NCBI RefSeq assembly: GCF_007474545.1
Contig: NZ_VKOG01000001.1
Coordinates: 248,001-312,000, forward strand
Direction: 5' to 3'
DNA length: 64,000 nucleotides
From: Chryseobacterium binzhouense
GTDB taxonomy: Bacteria; Bacteroidota; Bacteroidia; Flavobacteriales; Weeksellaceae
A program made the translations under genes and the position numbers. Every line of letters begins with the position of its first letter. Position 1 is the stretch's first letter. Positions 19,851 through 28,614 of this stretch are shown piece after piece. The notes beneath the pieces are model-generated. The model saw only the letters and a list, made by a program, of their open reading frames with translations. It had not been told where the DNA came from and searched no databases.

Positions 19851-19889
19851 AAAACTAAAGCCACAAAATTAATTTGTGGCTTTAGTTTT
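19851..19889. terminator. Strong bidirectional terminator
   Basis: AAAACTAAAG-CCACAAA (19851-19867) and its perfect complement (19873-19889) form a 17 bp stem with a 5-base loop and A/T flanks on both sides. It ends transcription of the minus-strand DUF1398 gene, whose stop codon it overlaps. Confidence 0.8.
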
Positions 19890-20277
19890 AATACGGTATT
19901 TCTTCTACCAAAATTTCGTTCCCGGCTTTGTCGTAGTAGATGCAGGTATACTGATCCAGATTGACAATCCATTTTTCAATTCCTGTTTCGGCACAATCTT
20001 TACAAAACTTCATATAATCTGTCTCTCCTCTTTGATGGCTTTTCAGTTGCTGAGTGAACCGCTTCTTGTCAACTTCATCTTCAATTTTTAAATCTGTATA
20101 TTTCGGTTGAGATTTCGTAGAATATTCATTTTCACCAAAATATTCTGTATGGCTGTCTTTTACCCATGTTTCAAAAGATTTTACGCCTAATTCCTTGATC
20201 TCTTTAATATAATCCGGAAAATCTGCTCCTGATTTTACCTTGCTGTGTGCTTTTTCAATTTGTTCTACTGTAAACAT
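19888..20277 (-). CDS. DUF1398 family protein
   Basis: A 129-residue small cytosolic protein. The start MFTVEQIEKAHSKVKSGADF, followed by LGVKSFETWVKDSH and a C-terminal GIEKWIVNLDQYTCIYYD segment, matches the DUF1398 family, which has no established role. The length is typical. It lies 26 bp downstream of the DUF885 gene on the same strand and is probably cotranscribed with it. Nothing unusual is seen. Confidence 0.8.
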   Translation of the reverse strand: MFTVEQIEKAHSKVKSGADFPDYIKEIKELGVKSFETWVKDSHTEYFGENEYSTKSQPKYTDLKIEDEVDKKRFTQQLKSHQRGETDYMKFCKDCAETGIEKWIVNLDQYTCIYYDKAGNEILVEEIPY

Positions 20278-20303
20278 TTTTTTTCATTGTATTTTTAATT
20301 TAA

Positions 20304-22100
20304 CTATTTCTGCTTCTTCGCCCAAAGTTCCATTTTTCGGTTCAGTACATCCAAAGGAAGACAGCCCTGATTAAGAATTTCATCATGGAATTTAGCCAGA
20401 CTGAATTTTTTGCCCAGTTCTTTCTGGTATTTTTCTCTCAGTTCACGGATTCTCAAAGAGCCAATCTTGTAGCCTAAAGCCTGTCCCGGCATTGCCATAT
20501 ATCTTTCAACTTCGGCAGTAGCTCCTGCCTGATCATAAGCAATATTGTTTAAAAAATAGGTGATTGCTTCCTCTCTGGACATTTGTCCGGTATGAATTCC
20601 TGTATCAACTACCAACCGAACAGCACGAAGCATCTGGTCACTCAAATATCCCATTTTTTGATAAGGATCTGTATACAGCCCAAACTCAGGACCTAAAGTC
20701 TCACAATAATGTGCCCATCCTTCTCCATAAGCACCGAACCAGCCAAATCTCATAAATTTTGGAAGCTTGGTGTTTTCCTGCTGTAAAGAAACCTGATAAT
20801 GATGTCCCGGAATAGCTTCATGTAGAAAAAGCGATTCCATACCGGAGGTAACATTGAATTTTGCTGGATCAGGAAGCGGCATATAAAAGATTCCGGGGCG
20901 TTGTCCGTCCGGTGTTCCCTGGATATATTCCGCACTTGCACTCGCCTCTCTGAATTTTTCGGTCTGCCTGATCTCAAATTTAGTTTTAGGTGTCACGCTG
21001 AACATAGTTTTCAGCTTCGGTGTAATTTTAGCCAAAATTCCGTTGAAGCCATCCAAAACTTCTTTAGATGTTTTATAAGGCATTGCTTTAGGGTCTGTTT
21101 TTACAGAAGCAATAAACTGTTCTAAGGTTCCGTTGAAGCCGACCTGCTGTTTTACCTTTTCCATTTCAGCACGAAGCATTGCCACCTGTCCGAGTCCTAT
21201 CTTATTGATTTCTTCGGGAGATTTATTGGTCGTTGTCCAGCTTTTAGCATAAAATGCATAAATATTTCCTCCGTTAGGAAGACTGTTGTAACCATCAGTT
21301 TCTCTGGCTTTTGGCAGGTATTCTTTTTCAAGAAATTCTCCCATTTTTTGGTAAGCGGGGATAATATTTTTTAAGATTGATTCTTTATAAAGCTTCGTCA
21401 GTTTATCTTTCTTCTCTTTGGTAAAGCTTTTTGGAAAATTATTGATCGGACCGTAAAAAATATTCTTTTCCATATCTGATGTCACAATCTCTTCTGATCT
21501 CATCTGAGGAATCATCTTTACGACAAGTTTTTTAGGCAACACCATTTTATTATTGATCCCTTCCCGGAAATTCTCTGTTGCCGCATTCATCCAGTCAGGA
21601 AACTTTTCCATTCTCTTAAGCCAGTCTTCATAATCTTTTTCGGTATTGAAAGGCTGACTTCCCTGTCCGCTTCCATACAGAGGAAAACTCAGAGGCAGAC
21701 CTCCAAACTGTGTAAAAGGAATGTATTCCGGATGGTAAGCAAAAGCTTCAATTTTATCATTTAATGTAAAATCCAAGACATCGTACACCACTTTATCTTC
21801 ATCTGAAAGACTATTATAATCAACATTTCTCAGCTGATTCAGTACAGAATTATAAAAGGCAATTTCGCCTGTAATAAAATCTTTATCTATGTTAACAGGC
21901 AACTGATCATTATATCTTAAATCACCTTGAGAAGTAGCTTCTAACGGATAAAGTTTCAAATATTGCTCATAATATTTGGATGCAATAGAATCTATATTGG
22001 TAGGGGTAACTTTTGTAAGCGGTGAATCAGATTTTTTGCAGGAGTACATTCCCACAGCAATACTTATTCCCAGTGCAGCTTTCAATATAATCTTTTTCAT
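20304..22100 (-). CDS. DUF885 family lipoprotein, probable zinc peptidase
   Basis: A 598-residue lipoprotein: a short signal ends in a lipobox with cysteine (GMYSCKK), so it is likely attached to a membrane facing the periplasm. The DUF885 domain fills the rest. Its zinc signature HEAIPGHHYQ lies near residue 427, and a glutamate-rich region (GEGWAHYCE) follows, as expected for a metallopeptidase of the HExxH-like type. The length is normal for the family. DUF885 proteins are often called peptidases but few have been tested, so substrate and location are inferred. Confidence 0.85.
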   Translation of the reverse strand: MKKIILKAALGISIAVGMYSCKKSDSPLTKVTPTNIDSIASKYYEQYLKLYPLEATSQGDLRYNDQLPVNIDKDFITGEIAFYNSVLNQLRNVDYNSLSDEDKVVYDVLDFTLNDKIEAFAYHPEYIPFTQFGGLPLSFPLYGSGQGSQPFNTEKDYEDWLKRMEKFPDWMNAATENFREGINNKMVLPKKLVVKMIPQMRSEEIVTSDMEKNIFYGPINNFPKSFTKEKKDKLTKLYKESILKNIIPAYQKMGEFLEKEYLPKARETDGYNSLPNGGNIYAFYAKSWTTTNKSPEEINKIGLGQVAMLRAEMEKVKQQVGFNGTLEQFIASVKTDPKAMPYKTSKEVLDGFNGILAKITPKLKTMFSVTPKTKFEIRQTEKFREASASAEYIQGTPDGQRPGIFYMPLPDPAKFNVTSGMESLFLHEAIPGHHYQVSLQQENTKLPKFMRFGWFGAYGEGWAHYCETLGPEFGLYTDPYQKMGYLSDQMLRAVRLVVDTGIHTGQMSREEAITYFLNNIAYDQAGATAEVERYMAMPGQALGYKIGSLRIRELREKYQKELGKKFSLAKFHDEILNQGCLPLDVLNRKMELWAKKQK

Positions 22101-22324
22101 AGACAGATTTTTAATTATAATTAATCATCGCTCTGCGAGATCTTGCCCGCAATGAACGAAATAATGCCAACAAATATTTGTATCAAAATCAGCTACAGTG
22201 ATTTCGTATACCAATTTGCTTTATTAAAGAAACAAAAATAACCAATCTCGGGATGTAAATTGATTTTATATGCAGAATTTCGTAAAAATAATTTCAAAAT
22301 ATTTTTCACATTCACACATTTTTC

Positions 22325-22332
22325 TATCTTTG
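22325..22332 (+). promoter_or_regulatory. Bacteroidota -7 box for the 22382 gene
   Basis: TATCTTTG matches TAnnTTTG and lies about 50 bp before the ATG at 22382. No clear TTG -33 element is seen at the usual distance, so the promoter call rests on the -7 box only. Confidence 0.4.
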
Positions 22333-22381
22333 TCTGAACCATTTAACACTCATCGTATTACTGTTCTTTTTTTAAGAAATA

Positions 22382-22843
22382 ATGAAAGGGATTTTAAAAA
22401 TTTACCATCCGGACGAAACACTTAAATACAACATAAAAAGCTCTTACTGCAAGGCTGTTTATAGTAATCAGAAACACTTACTGGAAGTAGAAATCATCAC
22501 AGATGACAGTCTGGATCATGTAGAAGACGACTCACTACAGTACAATTTTCCTCAAATTTCTATGGAAATTTTTGATTTTCCGATAGATTCTGATGAGATT
22601 GAAGGGAAAACCTTCCTTATTAATGATTCTGAGGAAGACAGCTACACTGAGGTAGATTTATTTGATGATGAAGATGCATTTATCTATGATAATGAGCTGT
22701 GTTTTGAAAAAAATGAAGAAAACGAACTTCAGGTAATCTGGAAAGGTACAATTGATGACTTTTACACAGGGTCAGATACCCCCATTCCTTTTCGTATGAA
22801 ATGCGAATTTAAGCAGGATGAAATCGTTGTAGACGAAGACTAA
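22382..22843 (+). CDS. Acidic hypothetical protein
   Basis: A 153-residue, strongly acidic cytosolic protein with many Asp and Glu runs (EVDLFDDEDAFIYD, KQDEIVVDED). It has no signal or membrane segment and no recognised domain. It has its own -7 box and a terminator after it, so it is likely a single-gene unit. It is compact and of plausible codon usage, which supports a real gene. Confidence 0.6.
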   Translation: MKGILKIYHPDETLKYNIKSSYCKAVYSNQKHLLEVEIITDDSLDHVEDDSLQYNFPQISMEIFDFPIDSDEIEGKTFLINDSEEDSYTEVDLFDDEDAFIYDNELCFEKNEENELQVIWKGTIDDFYTGSDTPIPFRMKCEFKQDEIVVDED

Positions 22844-22870
22844 GCAAATAATTTTATTAAACTTATACAG

Positions 22871-22907
22871 ATTTCTTTTCAATTTTTTGGAAAGAAATTT
22901 GCTTTTT
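22871..22907 (+). terminator. Terminator after the acidic-protein gene
   Basis: ATTTCTTTTC (22871-22880) pairs with GGAAAGAAAT (22889-22898) with one mismatch, and a T-rich tail follows. It starts 28 bp after the stop codon. Confidence 0.5.
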
Positions 22908-22972
22908 AGGGAAAATCGTCTCAAATTATTTTTTTTAAGCTTATTTTAAGATGAAATCTGATAATATTCGTT

Positions 22973-22980
22973 TATTTTTG
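22973..22980 (+). promoter_or_regulatory. -7 box of the exbB-exbD-tonB operon
   Basis: TATTTTTG matches TAnnTTTG about 30 bp before the exbB ATG. No matching TTG was found at the standard -33 distance. Confidence 0.45.
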
Positions 22981-23009
22981 TCGTTTAAACTATTGTAAAT
23001 TATCATATA

Positions 23010-23714
23010 ATGCTGCTAACGGAACTTACACAACTTTTGTTTGCACAGGCAACAACGCCTGCTGTTACAATCAACAAAACCGAATTTTCATTCTGGGAAA
23101 TCCTTTTTCACGGTGGTGCTTTTGCAAAAATCGTAATGGTAACGGTTCTTACATTGGGTGTTTTCTCTGTATATCTTTTTTTTGAAAGATTTTTCTTTAT
23201 CAGAAGAATGGCATCCAAAACAGATTCCAATTTTATGAATAATATTGAAGACTTCATAAGAGACGGAAAAATAGAAGCTGCAGCAGATTATTGCAAAACC
23301 CAAAACTCCCCGGAATCCAGAATTCTGGAAAAGGGAATCTCAAGACTGGGAAGACCTGTTTCTGATATCGTCAGCGCCATGGAATCTCAGGCACAGATAG
23401 AAGTTGCCAATATGGAAAAAAACCTCAACCTTTTGGCTGCCGTACCAAGTATTGCTCCGATGCTAGGACTTTTAGGAACGGTGATCGGGATGATTATTGC
23501 ATTTTTCGACTTGTCTCATTCTGAAGGCGCTTTTTCACCTAAAACACTTTCAGAAGGTATTTATACCGCATTAGGACAAACCGCAGTTGGTTTGGCGGTG
23601 GCAATTCCTGCTAACTTTTTTTATAACCTTCTGTTAACAAAGATTGATAAATTTGTTTTGAGAGCTCAAAATATATCAGGAGAATTTTTAGATATTATTA
23701 ATAAACCTTTATAA
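23010..23714 (+). CDS. exbB: MotA/TolQ/ExbB proton-channel protein
   Basis: A 234-residue inner-membrane protein of the ExbB/TolQ family. Three transmembrane segments lie near residues 25-50, 145-170 and 185-210. The core helices carry SIAPMLGLLGTVIGMI and YTALGQTAVGLAVAIPANF, the conserved proton-channel sequences. With ExbD it harvests the proton gradient to drive the TonB protein encoded two genes downstream. The operon is exbB-exbD-tonB with 10 and 3 bp gaps. The Bacteroidota naming is often tolQ or exbB; the TonB-like third gene favours exbB. Confidence 0.9.
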   Translation: MLLTELTQLLFAQATTPAVTINKTEFSFWEILFHGGAFAKIVMVTVLTLGVFSVYLFFERFFFIRRMASKTDSNFMNNIEDFIRDGKIEAAADYCKTQNSPESRILEKGISRLGRPVSDIVSAMESQAQIEVANMEKNLNLLAAVPSIAPMLGLLGTVIGMIIAFFDLSHSEGAFSPKTLSEGIYTALGQTAVGLAVAIPANFFYNLLLTKIDKFVLRAQNISGEFLDIINKPL

Positions 23715-23724
23715 TCAAAAAGGG

Positions 23725-24120
23725 ATGAAAATTCAGAGAAGAAATAAGGCACACCCGGAATTCAGTTTAGCAGCGATGACAGACGTTATCTTGCTGATGC
23801 TGATTTTCTTTATGATTACCTCTTCGGCTGCCAACCAAAGTGCAATTGATGTAAAACTGCCACAAACCGCAAGTGTGGAAAACAATATTCCCAACCCGAT
23901 GACGGTAAGTATAAAACCTGACGGCTCTTATTACGTGGACGACAGACCTGTAAGCCGGGAATTGGTAGAACAGACCATTGTAAGTGATTTGCAAAACAAA
24001 TCTGCAAAATCTTTCACTATAAGAGCAGATGAAAGTACGATGCATAAAGATGTTGTTTTTCTGATGGAAATTGCCGAAAAACATAAACTGAGCATTGCTA
24101 TTGCAACGGTAAAAGAATAA
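23725..24120 (+). CDS. exbD: ExbD/TolR biopolymer transport protein
   Basis: A 131-residue protein with one N-terminal transmembrane helix (LAAMTDVILLMLIFFMITSS) containing the essential aspartate (D20), then a periplasmic domain of about 90 residues. The length and the position of the aspartate fit ExbD. It forms the stator with ExbB and lies between exbB and tonB. Nothing is unusual. Confidence 0.92.
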   Translation: MKIQRRNKAHPEFSLAAMTDVILLMLIFFMITSSAANQSAIDVKLPQTASVENNIPNPMTVSIKPDGSYYVDDRPVSRELVEQTIVSDLQNKSAKSFTIRADESTMHKDVVFLMEIAEKHKLSIAIATVKE

Positions 24121-24123
24121 GAA

Positions 24124-25002
24124 ATGAGAGGTTACACTATAGACAGAAACGAAGAAAATAAAGACAAAATTAAAAGTGCAGTACTTTCTGTACTGATCTG
24201 GTCTGCGATTTTGTTATTCGTTTTCATCTACAAGATGAAACCTAAACCTTCTGAAAAAGAACCTGAAATTGTGACCACCATGCTTATCAATTTCGGAGAC
24301 AACAGAAACGGAGCGGGTATTGATGAGCCAGCCAATCAGGAAGGAAGTCTGGCTGCGCAGGCTGTGGAAAACAGTAATGAGCCGGTAGAAAATGCTGTTT
24401 CTGAACCGAAAACGATTATTACACCGGATCCTAAACCTGAATCTAAAAAGACAGAAGCAAAAGACAGAATCATCACCGGAAATAATAACAAAGCTACAGC
24501 TCCCAAAAAGGAAGTTTCTGAAACCAATAAAAAATCTACCGCAAGTTCCACGGTAAAAAGCACCAAAAGTTCTGCCAACACAGCCAATTCCAAAACAGGA
24601 AGCGGTGACGGAAAAGGAACTGCAGCTATTGGAAACCTAATTAAAGGACGAGGTACAAAATCCGGAAGCCAGGGAACCGGAACGGGAATCGGTAATGACG
24701 GAGATCCTTTAGGTGGTGACGGAAATGGGGACAGCAAAGTAGGAATCGACAGAAGATTGGTGGGATATATTCCCGGAACGATGGGAAGAGGCGGTACACA
24801 GCCCAGTCATAGCTGCTCAGCAAGCGGATCAATCACCATTGCATATACCGTTGATAAGGCAGGAAATGTAGTCTCTGCAAGAAGATCAGGCGGAACCTCA
24901 GATCCTTGTGTGGTTTCCACTTCCGTTGGTTGGGTAAAGAAATATGTAAAGGCGGAAAAAGCACCAGTATCTTCTACTGGAACCTATAATATTACTTTCT
25001 AA
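24124..25002 (+). CDS. TonB-like energy transducer with glycine-rich linker
   Basis: A 292-residue protein: a transmembrane helix near residues 20-40 (AVLSVLIWSAILLFVFIY), a long charged and Pro/Lys/Ser-rich linker, a glycine-rich stretch (about 160-210, GTGTGIGNDGDP and similar), and a C-terminal domain of about 80 residues (SITIAYTVDKAGNVV then STGTYNITF) like the TonB C-terminus. It would carry energy from ExbBD to outer-membrane receptors. The glycine-rich linker is a common flavobacterial variant. It lies 3 bp after exbD and is followed by a strong terminator. Confidence 0.85.
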   Translation: MRGYTIDRNEENKDKIKSAVLSVLIWSAILLFVFIYKMKPKPSEKEPEIVTTMLINFGDNRNGAGIDEPANQEGSLAAQAVENSNEPVENAVSEPKTIITPDPKPESKKTEAKDRIITGNNNKATAPKKEVSETNKKSTASSTVKSTKSSANTANSKTGSGDGKGTAAIGNLIKGRGTKSGSQGTGTGIGNDGDPLGGDGNGDSKVGIDRRLVGYIPGTMGRGGTQPSHSCSASGSITIAYTVDKAGNVVSARRSGGTSDPCVVSTSVGWVKKYVKAEKAPVSSTGTYNITF

Positions 25003-25008
25003 AAATAC

Positions 25009-25036
25009 AAAGCACTTTATTCAAGTGCTTTTTTTT
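25009..25036 (+). terminator. Terminator of the exbB-exbD-tonB operon
   Basis: AAGCACTT (25010-25017) pairs with AAGTGCTT (25023-25030) with a 5-base loop and a run of T after it. It overlaps the 3' end of the convergent gene at 25021, so it may serve both directions. Confidence 0.8.
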
Positions 25037-25410
25037 ATCTCGCTGATTCTGTTGATAATCGGAAGTGCAAAAATACCACTTGTTTTAAGATAAAGCTCAT
25101 AAAAAGCTTTTGCCTTTTCTAAAAAATCATTGTTATTGAGGACTTTTCCGTTATAATAGAAAAGGTTTCCCAGCATTTCATAATAATCTTTATGGTCACG
25201 CTCTTGCCTTTCCTGAACGATTTCAATAATCTCTTCTTTCGATTTTGAAGAAAGCATTACAAAATCAAACTTGAAGATGTCTTTCATTAAAGAATCAAAA
25301 TCAAGTTCTTTCTGCATTAAACTTTCTTCAGGCTTGTCTAAAATCAGTTTTTCTAATGCTTGAGTTAACTGACGTATGAGTCTTAAGGTGAATTCTTTAT
25401 CGGTAATCAT
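25021..25410 (-). CDS. Hypothetical helical protein
   Basis: A 129-residue, mostly helical cytosolic protein (MITDKEFTLRLIRQLTQALEK, then repeated charged helices). No family is recognised with confidence; the helical pattern weakly resembles TPR-like small proteins. Its last codons lie within the tonB terminator. It is a single convergent gene with no clear functional context. Confidence 0.6.
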   Translation of the reverse strand: MITDKEFTLRLIRQLTQALEKLILDKPEESLMQKELDFDSLMKDIFKFDFVMLSSKSKEEIIEIVQERQERDHKDYYEMLGNLFYYNGKVLNNNDFLEKAKAFYELYLKTSGIFALPIINRISEIKKST

Positions 25411-25491
25411 TTTTTGTATTTATCATTTTATCAATATCTGAAACCAACCGATTAATTTTACAGATTTCTCAAAAATATTATTTCTCATAAT

Positions 25492-26895
25492 TTAAGCAAA
25501 AAACAGATACGCTAACAAAATAGAAGTAATAATCCCGACCAAATCTGCCAAAAGCATGGCAACAACGGTATATCTGGTATTTTTAACAGCTACTGCACCA
25601 AAATAAACAGCAATTACATAAAATGTAGTATCTGAGCTTCCCTGTAAAACAGCCGCCAATTTTCCCTGAAAACTATCGGGTCCGAAAGTTGCCATCGTAT
25701 CCATCATCATTCCGCGAGCTCCTGAACCTGATAAAGGTTTAATTAAAGCGGTTGGAAGTCCGTCCACAAATCTTGCATCTAAATTCACTGCGTTTACAGC
25801 CCACTTCATCCCGTCAATAATGACTTCAAATACTCCCGAAGTTCTCAAAAGAGAAATGGCAATCAACATTCCTACTAAATAAGGGATAATTTTCACACTC
25901 GTTGTAAATCCTTCTTTAGCACCATCTATAAAAGCATCAAACACATTTATTTTTTTATACAATGCTCCTAAAACAATGGAAATAAAGATAAATAGGATCA
26001 ATCCGTTGCTCAGAACTTGGCTGAAAGTATCCAGGTTTTCTTTGCTGAGACCCATTAGATAAACAACAAGAAGCCCGACAAGCAGAGAAATTCCACCGAC
26101 GTATGCTAAAAGTACAGGCTGTAACAGGTTTATTTTCTGGTAAATTGATACAATAATCATTGCTGCCAATGTCGCCGCAAAAGTGGCTATCATACAATAA
26201 AGAAATATATCTGTTGGGTTTTTTGACCCCGCAGAAGCTCTCAGCGCAATAATAGAAACAGGGATCAGGGTCATTCCTCCCGCATGCAGACAAAGAAACA
26301 TGATCTGGGAATTGCTTGCGGTGTCTTTATTCGGATTCAGAGTCTGTAAACTCTCCATTGCTTTGAGTCCGAAAGGAGTTGCGGCATTATCCAATCCCAA
26401 AAGATTGGCACTGAAGTTCATCAGCATGTGTCCGAAAGCAGGATGATTTTTCGGAATCTCGGGAAATAATTGTGAGAAAAAAGGCTGAATTAATCTGCTT
26501 AATAAATTAATTCCACCCGCTTTTTCAGCAATAGCCATAAAGCCCATAAAAAGAGCCATAATTCCGATGAGTCCCAAACAAATTTTAACGGCAGTTTCAG
26601 AAGTTCCAATCACACCATCAGTTTGCTGAATGCGGTAAACCTGCACATTTTGTTTAAGAGAATCTGTTTTATAGTGAATTCTGTCGTGTACAAAATCATT
26701 GCTTTTTATGAGACCATCTTTTATAACAAGAGAAAACTCGTTCATATCTTGAGTCGCAATTCGTACCGTATCTCCACCCTTTCCAACAACCATGTCATTG
26801 AAAATGGTCTTATACTGACCAGAAGAAATATATTTAACGCTTGCAACGGCAATTGCAATAATGATAAATGCCGACCAAATTCTGCTCAGAACCAT
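25492..26895 (-). CDS. Nucleoside-recognition (SpmA/SpmB-like) membrane protein
   Basis: A 467-residue protein with about ten to twelve membrane helices, homologous to a fusion of the spore-maturation proteins SpmA and SpmB. Two repeats of the Gate (nucleoside recognition) domain are visible: the first with FSANLLGLDNAATPFGLKA, the second with RTSGVFEVIIDGMKW, then LSGSGARGMMMDT and LQGSSDTTFYVIA. These motifs mark the family in non-spore-formers too, where it may transport nucleosides or other small molecules. It stands alone. The signature is clear; the substrate is unknown. Confidence 0.8.
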   Translation of the reverse strand: MVLSRIWSAFIIIAIAVASVKYISSGQYKTIFNDMVVGKGGDTVRIATQDMNEFSLVIKDGLIKSNDFVHDRIHYKTDSLKQNVQVYRIQQTDGVIGTSETAVKICLGLIGIMALFMGFMAIAEKAGGINLLSRLIQPFFSQLFPEIPKNHPAFGHMLMNFSANLLGLDNAATPFGLKAMESLQTLNPNKDTASNSQIMFLCLHAGGMTLIPVSIIALRASAGSKNPTDIFLYCMIATFAATLAAMIIVSIYQKINLLQPVLLAYVGGISLLVGLLVVYLMGLSKENLDTFSQVLSNGLILFIFISIVLGALYKKINVFDAFIDGAKEGFTTSVKIIPYLVGMLIAISLLRTSGVFEVIIDGMKWAVNAVNLDARFVDGLPTALIKPLSGSGARGMMMDTMATFGPDSFQGKLAAVLQGSSDTTFYVIAVYFGAVAVKNTRYTVVAMLLADLVGIITSILLAYLFFA

Positions 26896-27026
26896 TTTAT
26901 TAAATTAATTTTAGAAAAGATAATAAATTAAAGTAAAACCTAAAAAACTTTTATTTTTTTGAACCATTAAGATGTAATAAGCGAAACTCAACTTAAAATA
27001 ATATGTTCTTAATCGTTAAATTAAAG

Positions 27027-27539
27027 TTACTTTTCATCCAAATACACCAAAAATCCTTCAAAATCATCGTCTAAATTTTTTAAGACTTTTGCATTCGACG
27101 TTTTTTTCTGCAGTTCATCAATAAAAAAGTTTTTCTCAAAAAACTGGCGGTGAATTCCCGGTAAAAGCTCCATGAAATAATCCATCCCGACTTTATTGTT
27201 ATGCAGATCCATTTTGGTTTCCAACGGCTCATTCGGAAATAATTCTTCGTGAAGATCTGTAATTTTTTTGCAGAAATTAAACGCTTTTTCCGGCGATGAA
27301 ACTTTGCTGCAGTACATCATAATAAGGCAGCACCAAAAAGCATGTCTAAAGGCGTTTCCTCTTCCATTTTTAGAGGCGGTTTTAGGATACAGCTTCTGCG
27401 CAATGGAAAAAGCTTTTACTGTGGCATAAAAACTTAATACCGAAAATAGTGGATGTGGCAAAACAGCAGATAAAAGCCTGAGAATTTTCTTAAAACTCAT
27501 GCTCCGTATCGTATTGAAAATAACTTTAAAAGTTCTCAT
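27027..27539 (-). CDS. DUF6973-like protein
   Basis: A 170-residue protein. The conserved core is NGRGNAFRHAFWCCLIM followed by a D-L-H-x-N-K segment (KMDLHNNKVGMDYF), with histidines spaced like a metal or active site, as in DUF6973-type proteins. A hydrophobic stretch near residues 24-45 could be a membrane anchor. Its function is not known. It is separate from neighbouring genes. Confidence 0.6.
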   Translation of the reverse strand: MRTFKVIFNTIRSMSFKKILRLLSAVLPHPLFSVLSFYATVKAFSIAQKLYPKTASKNGRGNAFRHAFWCCLIMMYCSKVSSPEKAFNFCKKITDLHEELFPNEPLETKMDLHNNKVGMDYFMELLPGIHRQFFEKNFFIDELQKKTSNAKVLKNLDDDFEGFLVYLDEK

Positions 27540-27605
27540 AAGCTGTTGACATTTGCCTATTGCAGACGGTAAATTTTCATTAAATTACTGATAAAAACAC
27601 TCAAA

Positions 27606-27634
27606 CAAAAAATCTCTCCCAAACTGAGAGAGAT
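27606..27634 (-). terminator. Terminator after accD
   Basis: ATCTCTC (27612-27618) pairs with GAGAGAT (27628-27634). On the minus strand the stem is followed by a T-run. It ends the accD transcript. Confidence 0.7.
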
Positions 27635-27655
27635 CTGTTTTAGTTGGTTTCAACT

Positions 27656-28510
27656 TTATGCTTTTGCAGACAATAAATTTACGGTTTTGGATACCTTATC
27701 TTTTATTTCTGTTCTTTTAACGATGAAATCTACAAAACCTTTTTCCTGTAAGAATTCTGAGGTCTGGAAACCTTCCGGTAAATCTCTACCGATAGTTTCG
27801 CGGATTACTCTTGGTCCTGCAAAACCGATCAGCGCTTTTGGTTCTGCCATGATGATATCTGCAGTCATTGCGAAAGATGCAGTAATTCCTCCGAATGTAG
27901 GATCACAAAGATAAGCAATATACAAAAGTCCTGCTTCAGAAAGCTGTGCTAGTTTTGACTGTACTTTTGCGAGCTGCATCAAAGAATATGTTGCTTCCTG
28001 CATCCTTGCTCCACCAGATTGGCAGATGATCATATAAGGAAGTTTTTTCTCCAGACAGTAATCTATCGCTCTTCTGATCTTTTCGCCCATTACAGAACCC
28101 AAAGACCCTCCGATAAAGGCAAAATCCATACATGAAACAACCATTTTGGTTCCGTTAACATCACCAACAGCATTTCTGATAGAATCTGTAAGTTTTGTCT
28201 TCGCTTTTACTTCCTTTAAACGGTCTGTATAAGATTTGGTATCTTTGAAATTAAGCATATCAACGCTTTCAACATTAGCGTCCAGCTCAGTGAATTTGCT
28301 TTCATCAAAAAGGATTTCAAAAAACTCTGCACTTCCGATTCTTACATGAAATCCGTCTTCAGGAGAAACATAGTTATTTTTCTTCAGTTCCTCGTGTTCC
28401 ACAACTTTTCCTGACGGAGTCTGATGCCAAAGACCTTTCGGTACATCTTTTTTCTCGTCTGTAGAAGTGGTAATATTTTGTGCTTTTCTTTTAAACCAGT
28501 CGAATGCCAT
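27656..28510 (-). CDS. accD: Acetyl-CoA carboxylase carboxyltransferase subunit beta (zinc-less)
   Basis: A 284-residue beta subunit of the carboxyltransferase that makes malonyl-CoA for fatty-acid synthesis. The body carries [22 protein letters not shown] and [13 protein letters not shown], the carboxyltransferase core. In most bacteria an N-terminal zinc ribbon has four cysteines (CxxC...CxxC). Here the equivalent positions read [11 protein letters not shown] and YVSPEDGFH, so all four cysteines are replaced. I recall the same loss in other flavobacterial AccD proteins, so it is probably a lineage trait. It is the last gene of an apparent fbaA-accD pair. Confidence 0.92.
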   Translation of the reverse strand: MAFDWFKRKAQNITTSTDEKKDVPKGLWHQTPSGKVVEHEELKKNNYVSPEDGFHVRIGSAEFFEILFDESKFTELDANVESVDMLNFKDTKSYTDRLKEVKAKTKLTDSIRNAVGDVNGTKMVVSCMDFAFIGGSLGSVMGEKIRRAIDYCLEKKLPYMIICQSGGARMQEATYSLMQLAKVQSKLAQLSEAGLLYIAYLCDPTFGGITASFAMTADIIMAEPKALIGFAGPRVIRETIGRDLPEGFQTSEFLQEKGFVDFIVKRTEIKDKVSKTVNLLSAKA

Positions 28511-28610
28511 ATTGTTGATTTGAAATTATTGATTTGAAGTTTGAAATTCAGGCTTGCCAGTAAAACTTTAGTTTCCGACAATCTCAAATTTCAAACCTCA
28601 AATCTCAAAT
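28511..28610. repeat. TTTGA/TCAAA heptamer cluster between accD and fbaA
   Basis: Near fbaA are four tandem 7-mers of form YYTCAAA (28582-28609). On the accD side is a stretch with GATTTGA-type units (about 28515-28552) in the opposite orientation. The two halves can pair into a long imperfect hairpin. This is a small repeat or REP-like element typical of flavobacterial gaps. Confidence 0.5.
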
Positions 28611-28614
28611 TAAT

